64,000 nt of DNA from assembly GCF_024679245.1 (NCBI RefSeq), contig NC_090177.1:44758518-44822517 (forward strand), read 5' to 3'. The notes under the pieces were generated by a model that saw only the letters and a list, made by a program, of their open reading frames with translations, made no database searches and was not told the DNA's origin. Of the stretch, positions 1 to 10,288 are shown in pieces. The position numbers and the translations under genes were made by a program. Positions within the stretch are counted from its first letter, which is position 1, and each line of letters starts with the position of its first letter. Source of the DNA: Pseudorasbora parva. Lineage: Eukaryota; Chordata; Actinopteri; Cypriniformes; Gobionidae.

Positions 1-51
1 ATAATTGCCTACCAGAATACTCACCAAAATGGTGTAGCTTTCAGAAGTTCA
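1..51 (-). mobile_element. Tail of a retroelement leader island (cut by window edge)
   Basis: These bases match the array-proximal end of the 571-bp leader seen complete at 6003-6573, including the GGTGAGT-like motif on the minus strand and the final TTCAGAAGTTCA before the array. On the minus strand this is the 5' end of the leader. It shows that another island lies immediately left of the window, so the island/array alternation continues outside. Nothing coding is present. Confidence 0.9.
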
Positions 52-79
52 GAACCACTTCAAACAGTTGTGTGTGGAA

Positions 80-1729
80 CCACTTCAAACTATTGTGTAT
101 GGAATCACTTCAAACAGTTGTGTGCCGAACCACTTCAAACAGTTGTGTGTGGAACCACTTCAAACTGTTGTGTGTGGAACCACTTCAAACTGCTGTGTGT
201 GGAACCACTTCAAACAGTTGTGTGTGGAACCACTTCAAACAGTTGTGTGTGCAACCACTTCAAACAGTTGTGTATGGAACCACTTCAAACAGTTGTATGT
301 GGAACCATTTCAAACTGTTGTGTGTGGAACCACTTCAAACAGTTGTGTGTGGAACCACTTCAAACAGTTGTGTGCAGAACCACTTCAAACAGTTGTGCGT
401 GGAACCACGTTAAACAGTTGTGTGTTCAACCACTTCAAACAGTTGTGTACGGAACCACTTCAAACTGTTGTATGTGGATCCATTTCAAACTGTTGTGTGT
501 GGAACCAATTCAAACAGTTGTGTGTGGAACCACTTCAAACAGTTGTGTGTGGAACCACTTGAAACAGTTGTGTGGAACCACTTCAAACAGGTTTGTTTGG
601 ATCCACTTTAAACAGTTTTTTGTGGAACCACTTCAAACAGCTGTGTGGAACCACTTCAAACTGTTGTGTGTGGAACCAATTCAAACTGTTTTTTTGTATA
701 ACCACTTCAAACTGTTGTGTGGAACGACTTCAAAATGTTGTGTGGAACCACTTCAAACAGTTGTGTGTGGAACCACTTCAAACAGTTGTGTGTGGAACCA
801 CTTCAAACAGTTGCATGTGGAACCACTTCAAACTGTTTTTTTGTGGAACCACTTGAAACAGTTGTGTGGAACCACTTCAAACAGGTTTGTGTGGAACCAC
901 TTCAAACTGTTTTTGTGGAACCACTTCAAACTGCTGTGTGTGGAACCACTTCAAACTGTTTTTTTTATGGAACCCATTCAAACTATTGTGTATGGAATCA
1001 CTTCAAACAGTTGTGTGCCGAACCACTTCAAACAGTTGTGTGTGGAACCACTTCAAACTGTTGTGTGTGGAACCACTTCAAACTGCTGTGTGTGGAACCA
1101 CTTCAAACAGTTGTGTGTGGAACCACTTCAAACAGTTGTGTGTGCAACCACTTCAAACAGTTGTGTATGGAACCACTTCAAACAGTTGTATGTGGAACCA
1201 TTTCAAACTGTTGTGTGTGGAACCACTTCAAACAGTTGTGTGTGGAACCACTTCAAACAGTTGTGTGCAGAACCACTTCAAACAGTTGTGCGTGGAACCA
1301 CGTTAAACAGTTGTGTGTTCAACCACTTCAAACAGTTGTGTACGGAACCACTTCAAACTGTTGTATGTGGATCCATTTCAAACTGTTGTGTGTGGAACCA
1401 ATTCAAACAGTTGTGTGTGGAACCACTTCAAACAGTTGTGTGTGGAACCACTTGAAACAGTTGTGTGGAACCACTTCAAACAGGTTTGTTTGGATCCACT
1501 TTAAACAGTTTTTTGTGGAACCACTTCAAACAGCTGTGTGGAACCACTTCAAACTGTTGTGTGTGGAACCAATTCAAACTGTTTTTTTGTATAACCACTT
1601 CAAACTGTTGTGTGGAACCACTTCAAAATGTTGTGTGGAACCACTTCAAACAGTTGTGTGTGGAACCACTTCAAACAGTTGTGTGTGGAACCACTTCAAA
1701 CAGTTGCATGTGGAACCACTTCAAACTGT
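80..1729. repeat. 893-bp higher-order repeat, two copies
   Basis: Rare variants in 80-836 reappear 893 bp downstream in 973-1729: TATTGTGTATGGAATCAC, the CGTGGAACCACGTTAAAC cassette, TTTGGATCCACTTTAAAC, and GTATAACCAC. The copies part at about 837/1730, where one continues with a T-run and the other with GTATGTGGAACC. One difference inside is GAACGACTTC (724) against GAACCACTTC (1617). The same 893-bp unit occurs again at 8502-10288. Boundaries are by eye. Confidence 0.85.
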
Positions 1730-1860
1730 TGTATGTGGAACCATTTCAAACTGTTGTGTGGAACCACTTCAAACAGGTTTGTGTGGAACCACTTCAAACT
1801 GTTTTTGTGGAACCACTTCAAACTGTTGTGTGTGGAACCACTTCAAACTGTTTTTTTTAT

Positions 1861-3492
1861 GGAACCACTTCAAACTGTTGTGTGGAACAACTTCAAACAG
1901 TTATGTTTGGAACCACTTCATACTGTTTTTTTATGGAACCACTTCAAACAGTTGCGTGTGGAGCCACTTCAAACAGTTGTGTACGGAACCACTTCAAACA
2001 GTTGCGTGTGGAACCATTTCAAACTGTTGTGTGTGGAACCACTTCAAACAGTTGTGTGTGGAACCACTTCAAACAGTCGTGTGGAACCACTTCAAACTGT
2101 TGTGTGTGGAACCACTTGAAACTGTTTTTTTGTGGAACCACTTGAAACTGTTCTGTATAACCACTTCAAACTGTTGTGTGGAACCACTTCAAACAGTTGT
2201 GTGTGGAACAGCTTTAAACAGTTTTTTTGTAGAAACCACTTGAAACAGTTGTGTGGAACCACTTCAAACAGTTGTGTGTGGAACCACTTCAAACAGTTGT
2301 ATGTGGAACCATTTCAAACTGTTGTGAGTGGAACCACTTCAAACAGTTGTGTGTGGAACCATTTCAAACAGTTGTGTGCGGAAACACTTCAAACAGTTGC
2401 GTGTGGAACCGTTTCAAACTGTTGTGTGTGGAACCACTTCAAACAGTTGTGTGTGGAACCACTTCAAACAGTTGTGTGGAACCACTTCAAACTTTTGTGT
2501 GTGGAACCACTTCAAACTGTTGTGTGAAACCACTTCAAACTGTTGTATGTGGAACCATTTCAAACTGTTGTGTGTGGAACCACTTCAAACAGTTATGTGT
2601 GGAACCACTTCAAACTGTTGTGTATGGAACCACTTCAAACAGTTGTATGTGGAACCACTTCAAACTGTTTTTTTATGGAACCACTTCAAACTGTTGTGTG
2701 GAACAACTTCAAACAGTTATGTTTGGAACCACTTCATACTGTTTTTTTATGGAACCACTTCAAACAGTTGCGTGTGGAGCCACTTCAAACAGTTGTGTAC
2801 GGAACCACTTCAAACAGTTGCGTGTGGAACCATTTCAAACTGTTGTGTGTGGAACCACTTCAAACAGTTGTGTGTGGAACCACTTCAAACAGTCGTGTGG
2901 AACCACTTCAAACTGTTGTGTGTGGAACCACTTGAAACTGTTTTTTTGTGGAACCACTTGAAACTGTTCTGTATAACCACTTCAAACTGTTGTGTGGAAC
3001 CACTTCAAACAGTTGTGTGTGGAACAGCTTTAAACAGTTTTTTTGTAGAAACCACTTGAAACAGTTGTGTGGAACCACTTCAAACAGTTGTGTGTGGAAC
3101 CACTTCAAACAGTTGTATGTGGAACCATTTCAAACTGTTGTGAGTGGAACCACTTCAAACAGTTGTGTGTGGAACCATTTCAAACAGTTGTGTGCGGAAA
3201 CACTTCAAACAGTTGCGTGTGGAACCGTTTCAAACTGTTGTGTGTGGAACCACTTCAAACAGTTGTGTGTGGAACCACTTCAAACAGTTGTGTGGAACCA
3301 CTTCAAACTTTTGTGTGTGGAACCACTTCAAACTGTTGTGTGAAACCACTTCAAACTGTTGTATGTGGAACCATTTCAAACTGTTGTGTGTGGAACCACT
3401 TCAAACAGTTATGTGTGGAACCACTTCAAACTGTTGTGTATGGAACCACTTCAAACAGTTGTATGTGGAACCACTTCAAACTGTTTTTTTGT
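1861..3492. repeat. 816-bp higher-order repeat, two copies
   Basis: Unit 1861-2676 is followed directly by 2677-3492 in the same order of rare variants: GAACAACTTC with TATGTTTGGAACC, CTTCATACTG, GTGGAGCCAC, CAGTCGTGTGG, TTCTGTATAACC, GTGGAACAGCTTTAAAC, and GTAGAAACCACTTG. I saw no difference between the copies while reading, so the duplication looks recent. The second copy leaves the register at about 3493, where GTGGAACCACTTG replaces ATGGAACCACTTC. Confidence 0.85.
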
Positions 3493-5920
3493 GGAACCAC
3501 TTGAAACTGTTCTGTATAACCACTTCAAACTGTTGTGTGGAACCACTTCAAACAGTTGTGTGTGGAACCATTTCAAACTGTTGTGTGTGGAACCAATTCA
3601 AACAGTTGTGTGTGGAACCACTTCAAACAGTTGTGTGTGGAACCACTTGAAACAGTTGTGTGGAACCACTTCAAACAGTTTTGTTTGGATCCACTTTAAA
3701 CAGTTTTTTGTGGAACCACTTCAAACAGCTGTGTGGAACCACTTCAAACTGTTGTGTGTGGAACCAATTCAAACTGTTTTTTTGTATAACCACTTCAAAC
3801 TGTTGTGTGGAACCACTTCAAAATGTTGTGTGGAACCACTTCAAACAGTTGTGTGTGGAACCACTTCAAACAGTTGTGTGTGGAACCACTTCAAACAGTT
3901 GCATGTGGAACCACTTCAAACTGTTTTTTTGTGGAACCACTTGAAACAGTTGTGTGGAACCACTTCAAACAGGTTTTGTGTGGAACCACTTCAAACTGTT
4001 TTTGTGGAACCACTTCAAACTGTTGTGTGTGGAACCACTTCAAACTGTTTTTTTTTATGGAACCACTTCAAACTGTTGTGTGGAACCACTTCAAACAGTT
4101 ATGTTTGGAACCACTTCATACTGTTTTTTTATGGAACCACTTCAAACAGTTGCGTGTGGAGCCACTTCAAACAGTTGTGTACGGAACCACTTCAAACAGT
4201 TGTATGTGGAACCATTTCAAACTGTTGTGTGTGGAACCACTTCAAACAGTTGTCTGTAAAACCACTTGAAACAGTTGTGTGGAACCACTTCAAACAGTTG
4301 CGTGTGGAACCATTTCAAACTGTTGTGTGTGGAACCACTTCAAACAGTTGCGTGTGGAACCATTTCAAACAGTTGTGTGTGGAACCACTTCAAACAGTTG
4401 TGTGCAGAACCACTTCAAACAGTTGTGCGTGCAACCACGTTAAACAGTTGTGTGTTCAACCACTTCAAACAGTTGTGTACGGAACCACTTCAAACAGTTG
4501 TATGTGGAACCATTTCAAACTGTTGTGTGTGGAACCAATTCAAACAGTTGTGTGTGGAACCACTTCAAACAGTTGTGTGTGGAACCACTTGAAACAGTTG
4601 TGTGGAACCACTTCAAACAGGTTTGTTTGGATCCACTTTAAACAGTTTTTTTGTGGAACCACTTCAAACAGCTGTGTGGAACCACTTCAAACTGTTGTGT
4701 GTGGAACCAATTCAAACTGTTTTTTTGTATAACCACTTCAAACTGTTGTGTGGAACCACTTCAAAATGTTGTGTGGAACCACTTCAAACAGTTGTGTGTG
4801 GAACCACTTCAAACAGTTGTGTGTGGAACCACTTCAAACAGTTGCATGTGGAACCACTTCAAAATGTTTTTTTGTGGAACCACTTGAAACAGTTGTGTGG
4901 AACCACTTCAAACAGGTTTGTGTGGAACCACTTCAAACTGTTTTTGTGGAACCACTTCAAACTGTTGTGTGTGGAACCACTTCAAACTGTTTTTTTATGG
5001 AACCACTTCAAACTGTTGTGTGGAACCACTTCAAACAGTTATGTTTGGAACCACTTCATACTGTTTTTTTTAATGGAACCACTTCAAACAGTTGCGTGTG
5101 GAGCCACTTCAAACAGTTGTGTACGGAACCACTTCAAACAGTTGTATGTGGAACCATTTCAAACTGTTGTGTGTGGAACCACTTCAAACAGTTGTCTGTG
5201 GAACCACTTGAAACAGTTGTGTGGAACCACTTCAAACAGTTGCGTGTGGAACCATTTCAAACTGTTGTGTGTGGAACCACTTCAAACAGTTGTGTGTGGA
5301 ACCACTTGAAACACTTGTGTGGAACCACTTCAAACTGTTGTGTGTGGAACCACTTCAAATTGTTTTTTTGTGGAACCACTTGAAACTGTTCTGTATAACC
5401 ACTTCAAACTGTTGTGTGGAACCACTTCAAACAGTTGTGTGTGGAACAGCTTTAAACAGTTTTTTTGTAGAAACCACTTGAAACAGTTGTGTGGAACCAC
5501 TTCAAACAGTTGTGTGTGGAGCCACTTCAAACAGTTGTATGTGGAACCATTTCAAACTGTTGTGAGTGGAACCACTTCAAACAGTTGTGTGTGGAACCAT
5601 TTCAAACAGTTGTGTGCGGAAACACTTCAAACAGTTGCGTGTGGAACCATTTCAAACTGTTGTGTGTGGAACCACTTCAAACAGTTGTGTGTGGAACCAC
5701 TTCAAACAGTTGTGTGGAACCACTTCAAACTGTTGTGTGTGGAACCACTTCAAACTGTTGTGTGAAACCACTTCAAACTGTTGTATGTGGAACCATTTCA
5801 AACTGTTGTGTGTGGAACCACTTCAAACAGTTATGTGTGGAACCACTTCAAACAGTTGTGTATGGAACCACTTCAAACAGTTGTATGTGGAACCATTTCA
5901 AACTGTTGTGTGTGGAACCA

Positions 5921-6002
5921 ACAAATTCAGCAACTGCTCTTTCGAAAATTAAAAAAGTAACTCATTAGAGGGTTCTTTAATAAAATCTTCCCCTGTTGCC
6001 AT
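5921..6002 (-). pseudogene. gag: Gag N-terminal stub, C type, copy 1
   Basis: On the minus strand an ATG at 6002 opens the same frame as the longer Gag fragments (MATGEDFIKEP), but only about 27 codons remain before array sequence begins at 5921. Codon 18, a lysine in the other copies, is TAA here (5949-5951) through one T-to-A change on the plus strand in the A-rich stretch. Compared with the A and B islands, about 680 bp of Gag is missing, so the array is fused directly to codon ~27. It is a non-functional remnant. The family is inferred from the longer copies, not from this piece alone. Confidence 0.75.
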
Positions 6003-6573
6003 TTTTACACGAAACAATGGTTAAAATGCGCACCAAATTCAAGTACCAAAATTATAATTAAACCGCAAAAAGGATACTTAAGAGTGCACCAAAGTCAAGG
6101 GGGGGAAAAAGTATATAATAAAAGAACACTTACCAAAGCAGTTTAACTGCAACAAAGCTACAGTACAAGGTAGCAAATATCTAAAGTGGTCAAACAAAAA
6201 GCACAATATAGGCTACAAATGACCACAAACTTTAATGTCCACCCACAAAATGTATTCAATACGCTCATATAATCCCAAGACGAGCGCTCACTAAATAGTC
6301 AATATGCCACAATATATCACAAGCTATACAACTAAACGAAAGGTATTCTGATAGGCAAAATGTTGTCTAACTACTCTCACTAACTATACACAAAACCAAA
6401 ACAAAATCCTAAATACCTACGTATCTTCAGTGGCTTACTCAGCTCGAGGCATCCGAGTGCCCCCTCCTGAGATATCCACCAAAAATAAAATAAACCTCGA
6501 CTAAACAAATAAACAGACAAACATAATTGCCTACCAGAATACTCACCAAAATGGTGTAGCTTTCAGAAGTTCA
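6003..6573 (-). mobile_element. Retroelement leader, C type, copy 1
   Basis: This 571-bp A/T-rich non-repetitive stretch lies 5' of the Gag ATG on the minus strand. It carries a G-run/A-run tract followed by TATATAATA (about 6099-6121), an 8-bp palindrome GAGCGCTC in the middle, and donor-like GGTGAGT near the array end. By position it would be the 5' untranslated or LTR-proximal part of the element, but no LTR termini or second LTR copy could be identified. It shares GGTAGC and CCGAGTGCC with B leaders against A leaders, yet TGCGCACC with A against B. Confidence 0.65.
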
Positions 6574-7841
6574 GAACCACTTCAAACAGTTGTGTGTGGA
6601 ACCACTTCAAACTATTGTGTATGGAATCACTTCAAACAGTTGTGTGCCGAACCACTTCAAACAGTTGTGTGTGGAACCACTTCAAACTGTTGTGTGTGGA
6701 ACCACTTCAAACTGCTGTGTGTGGAACCACTTCAAACAGTTGTGTGTGGAACCACTTCAAACAGTTGTGTGTGCAACCACTTCAAACAGTTGTGTATGGA
6801 ACCACTTCAAACAGTTGTATGTGGAACCATTTCAAACTGTTGTGTGTGGAACCACTTCAAACAGTTGTGTGCAGAACCACTTCAAACAGTTGTGCGTGGA
6901 ACCACGTTAAACAGTTGTGTGTTCAACCACTTCAAACAGTTGTGTACGGAACCACTTCAAACTGTTGTATGTGGATCCATTTCAAACTGTTGTGTGTGGA
7001 ACCAATTCAAACAGTTGTGTGTGGAACCACTTCAAACAGTTGTGTGTGGAACCACTTGAAACAGTTGTGTGGAACCACTTCAAACAGGTTTGTTTGGATC
7101 CACTTTAAACAGTTTTTTGTGGAACCACTTCAAACAGCTGTGTGGAACCACTTCAAACTGTTGTGTGTGGAACCAATTCAAACTGTTTTTTTGTATAACC
7201 ACTTCAAACTGTTGTGTGGAACCACTTCAAAATGTTGTGTGGAACCACTTCAAACAGTTGTGTGTGGAACCACTTCAAACAGTTGTGTGTGGAACCACTT
7301 CAAACAGTTGCATGTGGAACCACTTCAAACTGTTTTTTTGTGGAACCACTTGAAACAGTTGTGTGGAACCACTTCAAACAGGTTTGTGTGGAACCACTTC
7401 AAACTGTTTTTGTGGAACCACTTCAAACAGTTGTGTGTGGAGCCACTTCAAACAGTTGTATGTGGAACCATTTCAAACTGTTGTGAGTGGAACCACTTCA
7501 AACAGTTGTGTGTGGAACCATTTCAAACAGTTGTGTGCGGAAACACTTCAAACAGTTGCGTGTGGAACCATTTCAAACTGTTGTGTGTGGAACCACTTCA
7601 AACAGTTGTGTGTGGAACCACTTCAAACAGTTGTGTGGAACCACTTCAAACTGTTGTGTGTGGAACCACTTCAAACTGTTGTGTGAAACCACTTCAAACT
7701 GTTGTATGTGGAACCATTTCAAACTGTTGTGTGTGGAACCACTTCAAACAGTTATGTGTGGAACCACTTCAAACAGTTGTGTATGGAACCACTTCAAACA
7801 GTTGTATGTGGAACCATTTCAAACTGTTGTGTGTGGAACCA
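6574..7841. repeat. Minisatellite array II
   Basis: This short 1.27-kb array lies between the two C islands. It opens with the same TATTGTGTATGGAATCAC units as array I and closes with the same TTGTATGTGGAACCATTTC units, so it is an internally deleted version of array I. The linked CGTGGAACCACGTTAAAC cassette, the TTTGGATCC unit, the T-run units and the GTGGAGCCAC unit each occur once. All sequence between the islands is accounted for by 23-26-bp units. Confidence 0.96.
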
Positions 7842-7923
7842 ACAAATTCAGCAACTGCTCTTTCGAAAATTAAAAAAGTAACTCATTAGAGGGTTCTTTA
7901 ATAAAATCTTCCCCTGTTGCCAT
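7842..7923 (-). pseudogene. gag: Gag N-terminal stub, C type, copy 2
   Basis: Same remnant as at 5921-6002, displaced by exactly 1,921 bp. ATG at 7923, TAA replacing lysine codon 18 at 7870-7872, and fusion to array at 7842. The identical truncation point and stop show that it arose by duplication of a satellite block already containing the broken gene. Confidence 0.75.
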
Positions 7924-8494
7924 TTTTACACGAAACAATGGTTAAAATGCGCACCAAATTCAAGTACCAAAATTATAATTAAACCGCAAAAAGGATACTT
8001 AAGAGTGCACCAAAGTCAAGGGGGGGAAAAAGTATATAATAAAAGAACACTTACCAAAGCAGTTTAACTGCAACAAAGCTACAGTACAAGGTAGCAAATA
8101 TCTAAAGTGGTCAAACAAAAAGCACAATATAGGCTACAAATGACCACAAACTTTAATGTCCACCCACAAAATGTATTCAATACGCTCATATAATCCCAAG
8201 ACGAGCGCTCACTAAATAGTCAATATGCCACAATATATCACAAGCTATACAACTAAACGAAAGGTATTCTGATAGGCAAAATGTTGTCTAACTACTCTCA
8301 CTAACTATACACAAAACCAAAACAAAATCCTAAATACCTACGTATCTTCAGTGGCTTACTCAGCTCGAGGCATCCGAGTGCCCCCTCCTGAGATATCCAC
8401 CAAAAATAAAATAAACCTCGACTAAACAAATAAACAGACAAACATAATTGCCTACCAGAATACTCACCAAAATGGTGTAGCTTTCAGAAGTTCA
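7924..8494 (-). mobile_element. Retroelement leader, C type, copy 2
   Basis: 571 bp, indistinguishable by eye from 6003-6573, with the same G-run/A-run, TATATAATA, GAGCGCTC and GGTGAGT-like motifs. It ends on TTCA immediately before the first GAACCACTTC of the next array, the same boundary as in every other island. Confidence 0.65.
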
Positions 8495-8501
8495 GAACCA
8501 C

Positions 8502-10288
8502 TTCAAACAGTTGTGTGTGGAACCACTTCAAACTATTGTGTATGGAATCACTTCAAACAGTTGTGTGCCGAACCACTTCAAACAGTTGTGTGTGGAACCA
8601 CTTCAAACTGTTGTGTGTGGAACCACTTCAAACTGCTGTGTGTGGAACCACTTCAAACAGTTGTGTGTGGAACCACTTCAAACAGTTGTGTGTGCAACCA
8701 CTTCAAACAGTTGTGTATGGAACCACTTCAAACAGTTGTATGTGGAACCATTTCAAACTGTTGTGTGTGGAACCACTTCAAACAGTTGTGTGCAGAACCA
8801 CTTCAAACAGTTGTGCGTGGAACCACGTTAAACAGTTGTGTGTTCAACCACTTCAAACAGTTGTGTACGGAACCACTTCAAACTGTTGTATGTGGATCCA
8901 TTTCAAACTGTTGTGTGTGGAACCAATTCAAACAGTTGTGTGTGGAACCACTTCAAACAGTTGTGTGTGGAACCACTTGAAACAGTTGTGTGGAACCACT
9001 TCAAACAGGTTTGTTTGGATCCACTTTAAACAGTTTTTTGTGGAACCACTTCAAACAGCTGTGTGGAACCACTTCAAACTGTTGTGTGTGGAACCAATTC
9101 AAACTGTTTTTTTGTATAACCACTTCAAACTGTTGTGTGGAACCACTTCAAAATGTTGTGTGGAACCACTTCAAACAGTTGTGTGTGGAACCACTTCAAA
9201 CAGTTGTGTGTGGAACCACTTCAAACAGTTGCATGTGGAACCACTTCAAACTGTTTTTTTGTGGAACCACTTGAAACAGTTGTGTGGAACCACTTCAAAC
9301 AGGTTTGTGTGGAACCACTTCAAACTGTTTTTGTGGAACCACTTCAAACTGTTGTGTGTGGAACCACTTCAAACTGTTTTTTTTATGGAACCCATTCAAA
9401 CTATTGTGTATGGAATCACTTCAAACAGTTGTGTGCCGAACCACTTCAAACAGTTGTGTGTGGAACCACTTCAAACTGTTGTGTGTGGAACCACTTCAAA
9501 CTGCTGTGTGTGGAACCACTTCAAACAGTTGTGTGTGGAACCACTTCAAACAGTTGTGTGTTCAACCACTTCAAACAGTTGTGTATGGAACCACTTCAAA
9601 CAGTTGTATGTGGAACCATTTCAAACTGTTGTGTGTGGAACCACTTCAAACAGTTGTGTGTGGAACCACTTCAAACAGTTGTGTGCAGAACCACTTCAAA
9701 CAGTTGTGCGTGGAACCACGTTAAACAGTTGTGTGTTCAACCACTTCAAACAGTTGTGTACGGAACCACTTCAAACTGTTGTATGTGGATCCATTTCAAA
9801 CTGTTGTGTGTGGAACCAATTCAAACAGTTGTGTGTGGAACCACTTCAAACAGTTGTGTGTGGAACCACTTGAAACAGTTGTGTGGAACCACTTCAAACA
9901 GGTTTGTTTGGATCCACTTTAAACAGTTTTTTGTGGAACCACTTCAAACAGCTGTGTGGAACCACTTCAAACTGTTGTGTGTGGAACCAATTCAAACTGT
10001 TTTTTTGTATAACCACTTCAAACTGTTGTGTGGAACCACTTCAAAATGTTGTGTGGAACCACTTCAAACAGTTGTGTGTGGAACCACTTCAAACAGTTGT
10101 GTGTGGAACCACTTCAAACAGTTGCATGTGGAACCACTTCAAACTGTTTTTTTGTGGAACCACTTGAAACAGTTGTGTGGAACCACTTCAAACAGGTTTG
10201 TGTGGAACCACTTCAAACTGTTTTTGTGGAACCACTTCAAACTGTTGTGTGTGGAACCACTTCAAACTGTTTTTTTTATGGAACCACT
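8502..10288. repeat. 893-bp higher-order repeat, second locus
   Basis: Two near-complete copies meet at about 9395. The offset is 893 bp in most of the block (8838 to 9731, 9135 to 10028) but 868 bp at the left end, so the first copy lacks exactly one 25-bp unit there. The rare-variant order matches 80-1729. Here the second copy also has GTGTTCAACC where the first has GTGTGCAACC (near 9560). Confidence 0.83.

Larger units (their letters stand above)
52..5920. repeat. Minisatellite array I (25-bp family)
   Basis: Continuous head-to-tail units of about 25 bp, a 15-base half GGAACCACTTCAAAC followed by AGTTGTGTGT. Variants seen here are 23-bp units lacking one GT; T-run units such as CTGTTTTTTTGTGGAACC; CTG in place of CAG; TTGAAA in place of TTCAAA; GGATCC in place of GGAACC (476-481, 599-604); and GTATAACCAC in place of GTGGAACCAC. 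A linked cassette of rare variants (GTGCGTGGAACC, then CACGTTAAAC, then GTGTTCAACC) recurs about every 0.9 kb. The array starts at the leader end (base 52) and runs into the Gag stub at 5921. No unique sequence occurs inside it. Plus-strand frames stay open only because the unit has no stops. Confidence 0.97.
5497..9345. repeat. 1,921-bp macro-unit containing the C island, two copies
   Basis: The block from about 5497 to 7424 recurs from about 7418 to 9345 at an exact 1,921-bp offset. It contains array, the C-type Gag stub and leader, then array again. Every C landmark is shifted by 1921: stub stop 5949 to 7870, leader end 6573 to 8494. This shows that the non-array island is copied as part of the satellite and was not inserted twice independently. 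No substitution between the two islands was seen by eye. Confidence 0.88.

Noticed and set aside
717..2243. Long plus-strand open frames (up to ~508 codons) made of WNHFKQLC / VEPLQTVV / GTTSNSC segments
   Set aside because: They exist in all three frames at once, end wherever a variant unit supplies a stop, shift frame with 23- and 26-bp units, and have no start context, splice structure or conserved domain. They are by-products of the repeat unit.
2092..2292. Short minus-strand open frames (66-81 codons, KWFHTQLFEVVPHN-like)
   Set aside because: Antisense reading of the same array units, repeated with each HOR; no independent evidence for coding.
52..5920. CRISPR-like array
   Set aside because: Units abut with no unique spacers, variation is by point changes within the unit, and there are no cas genes. 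The context is eukaryotic satellite DNA.
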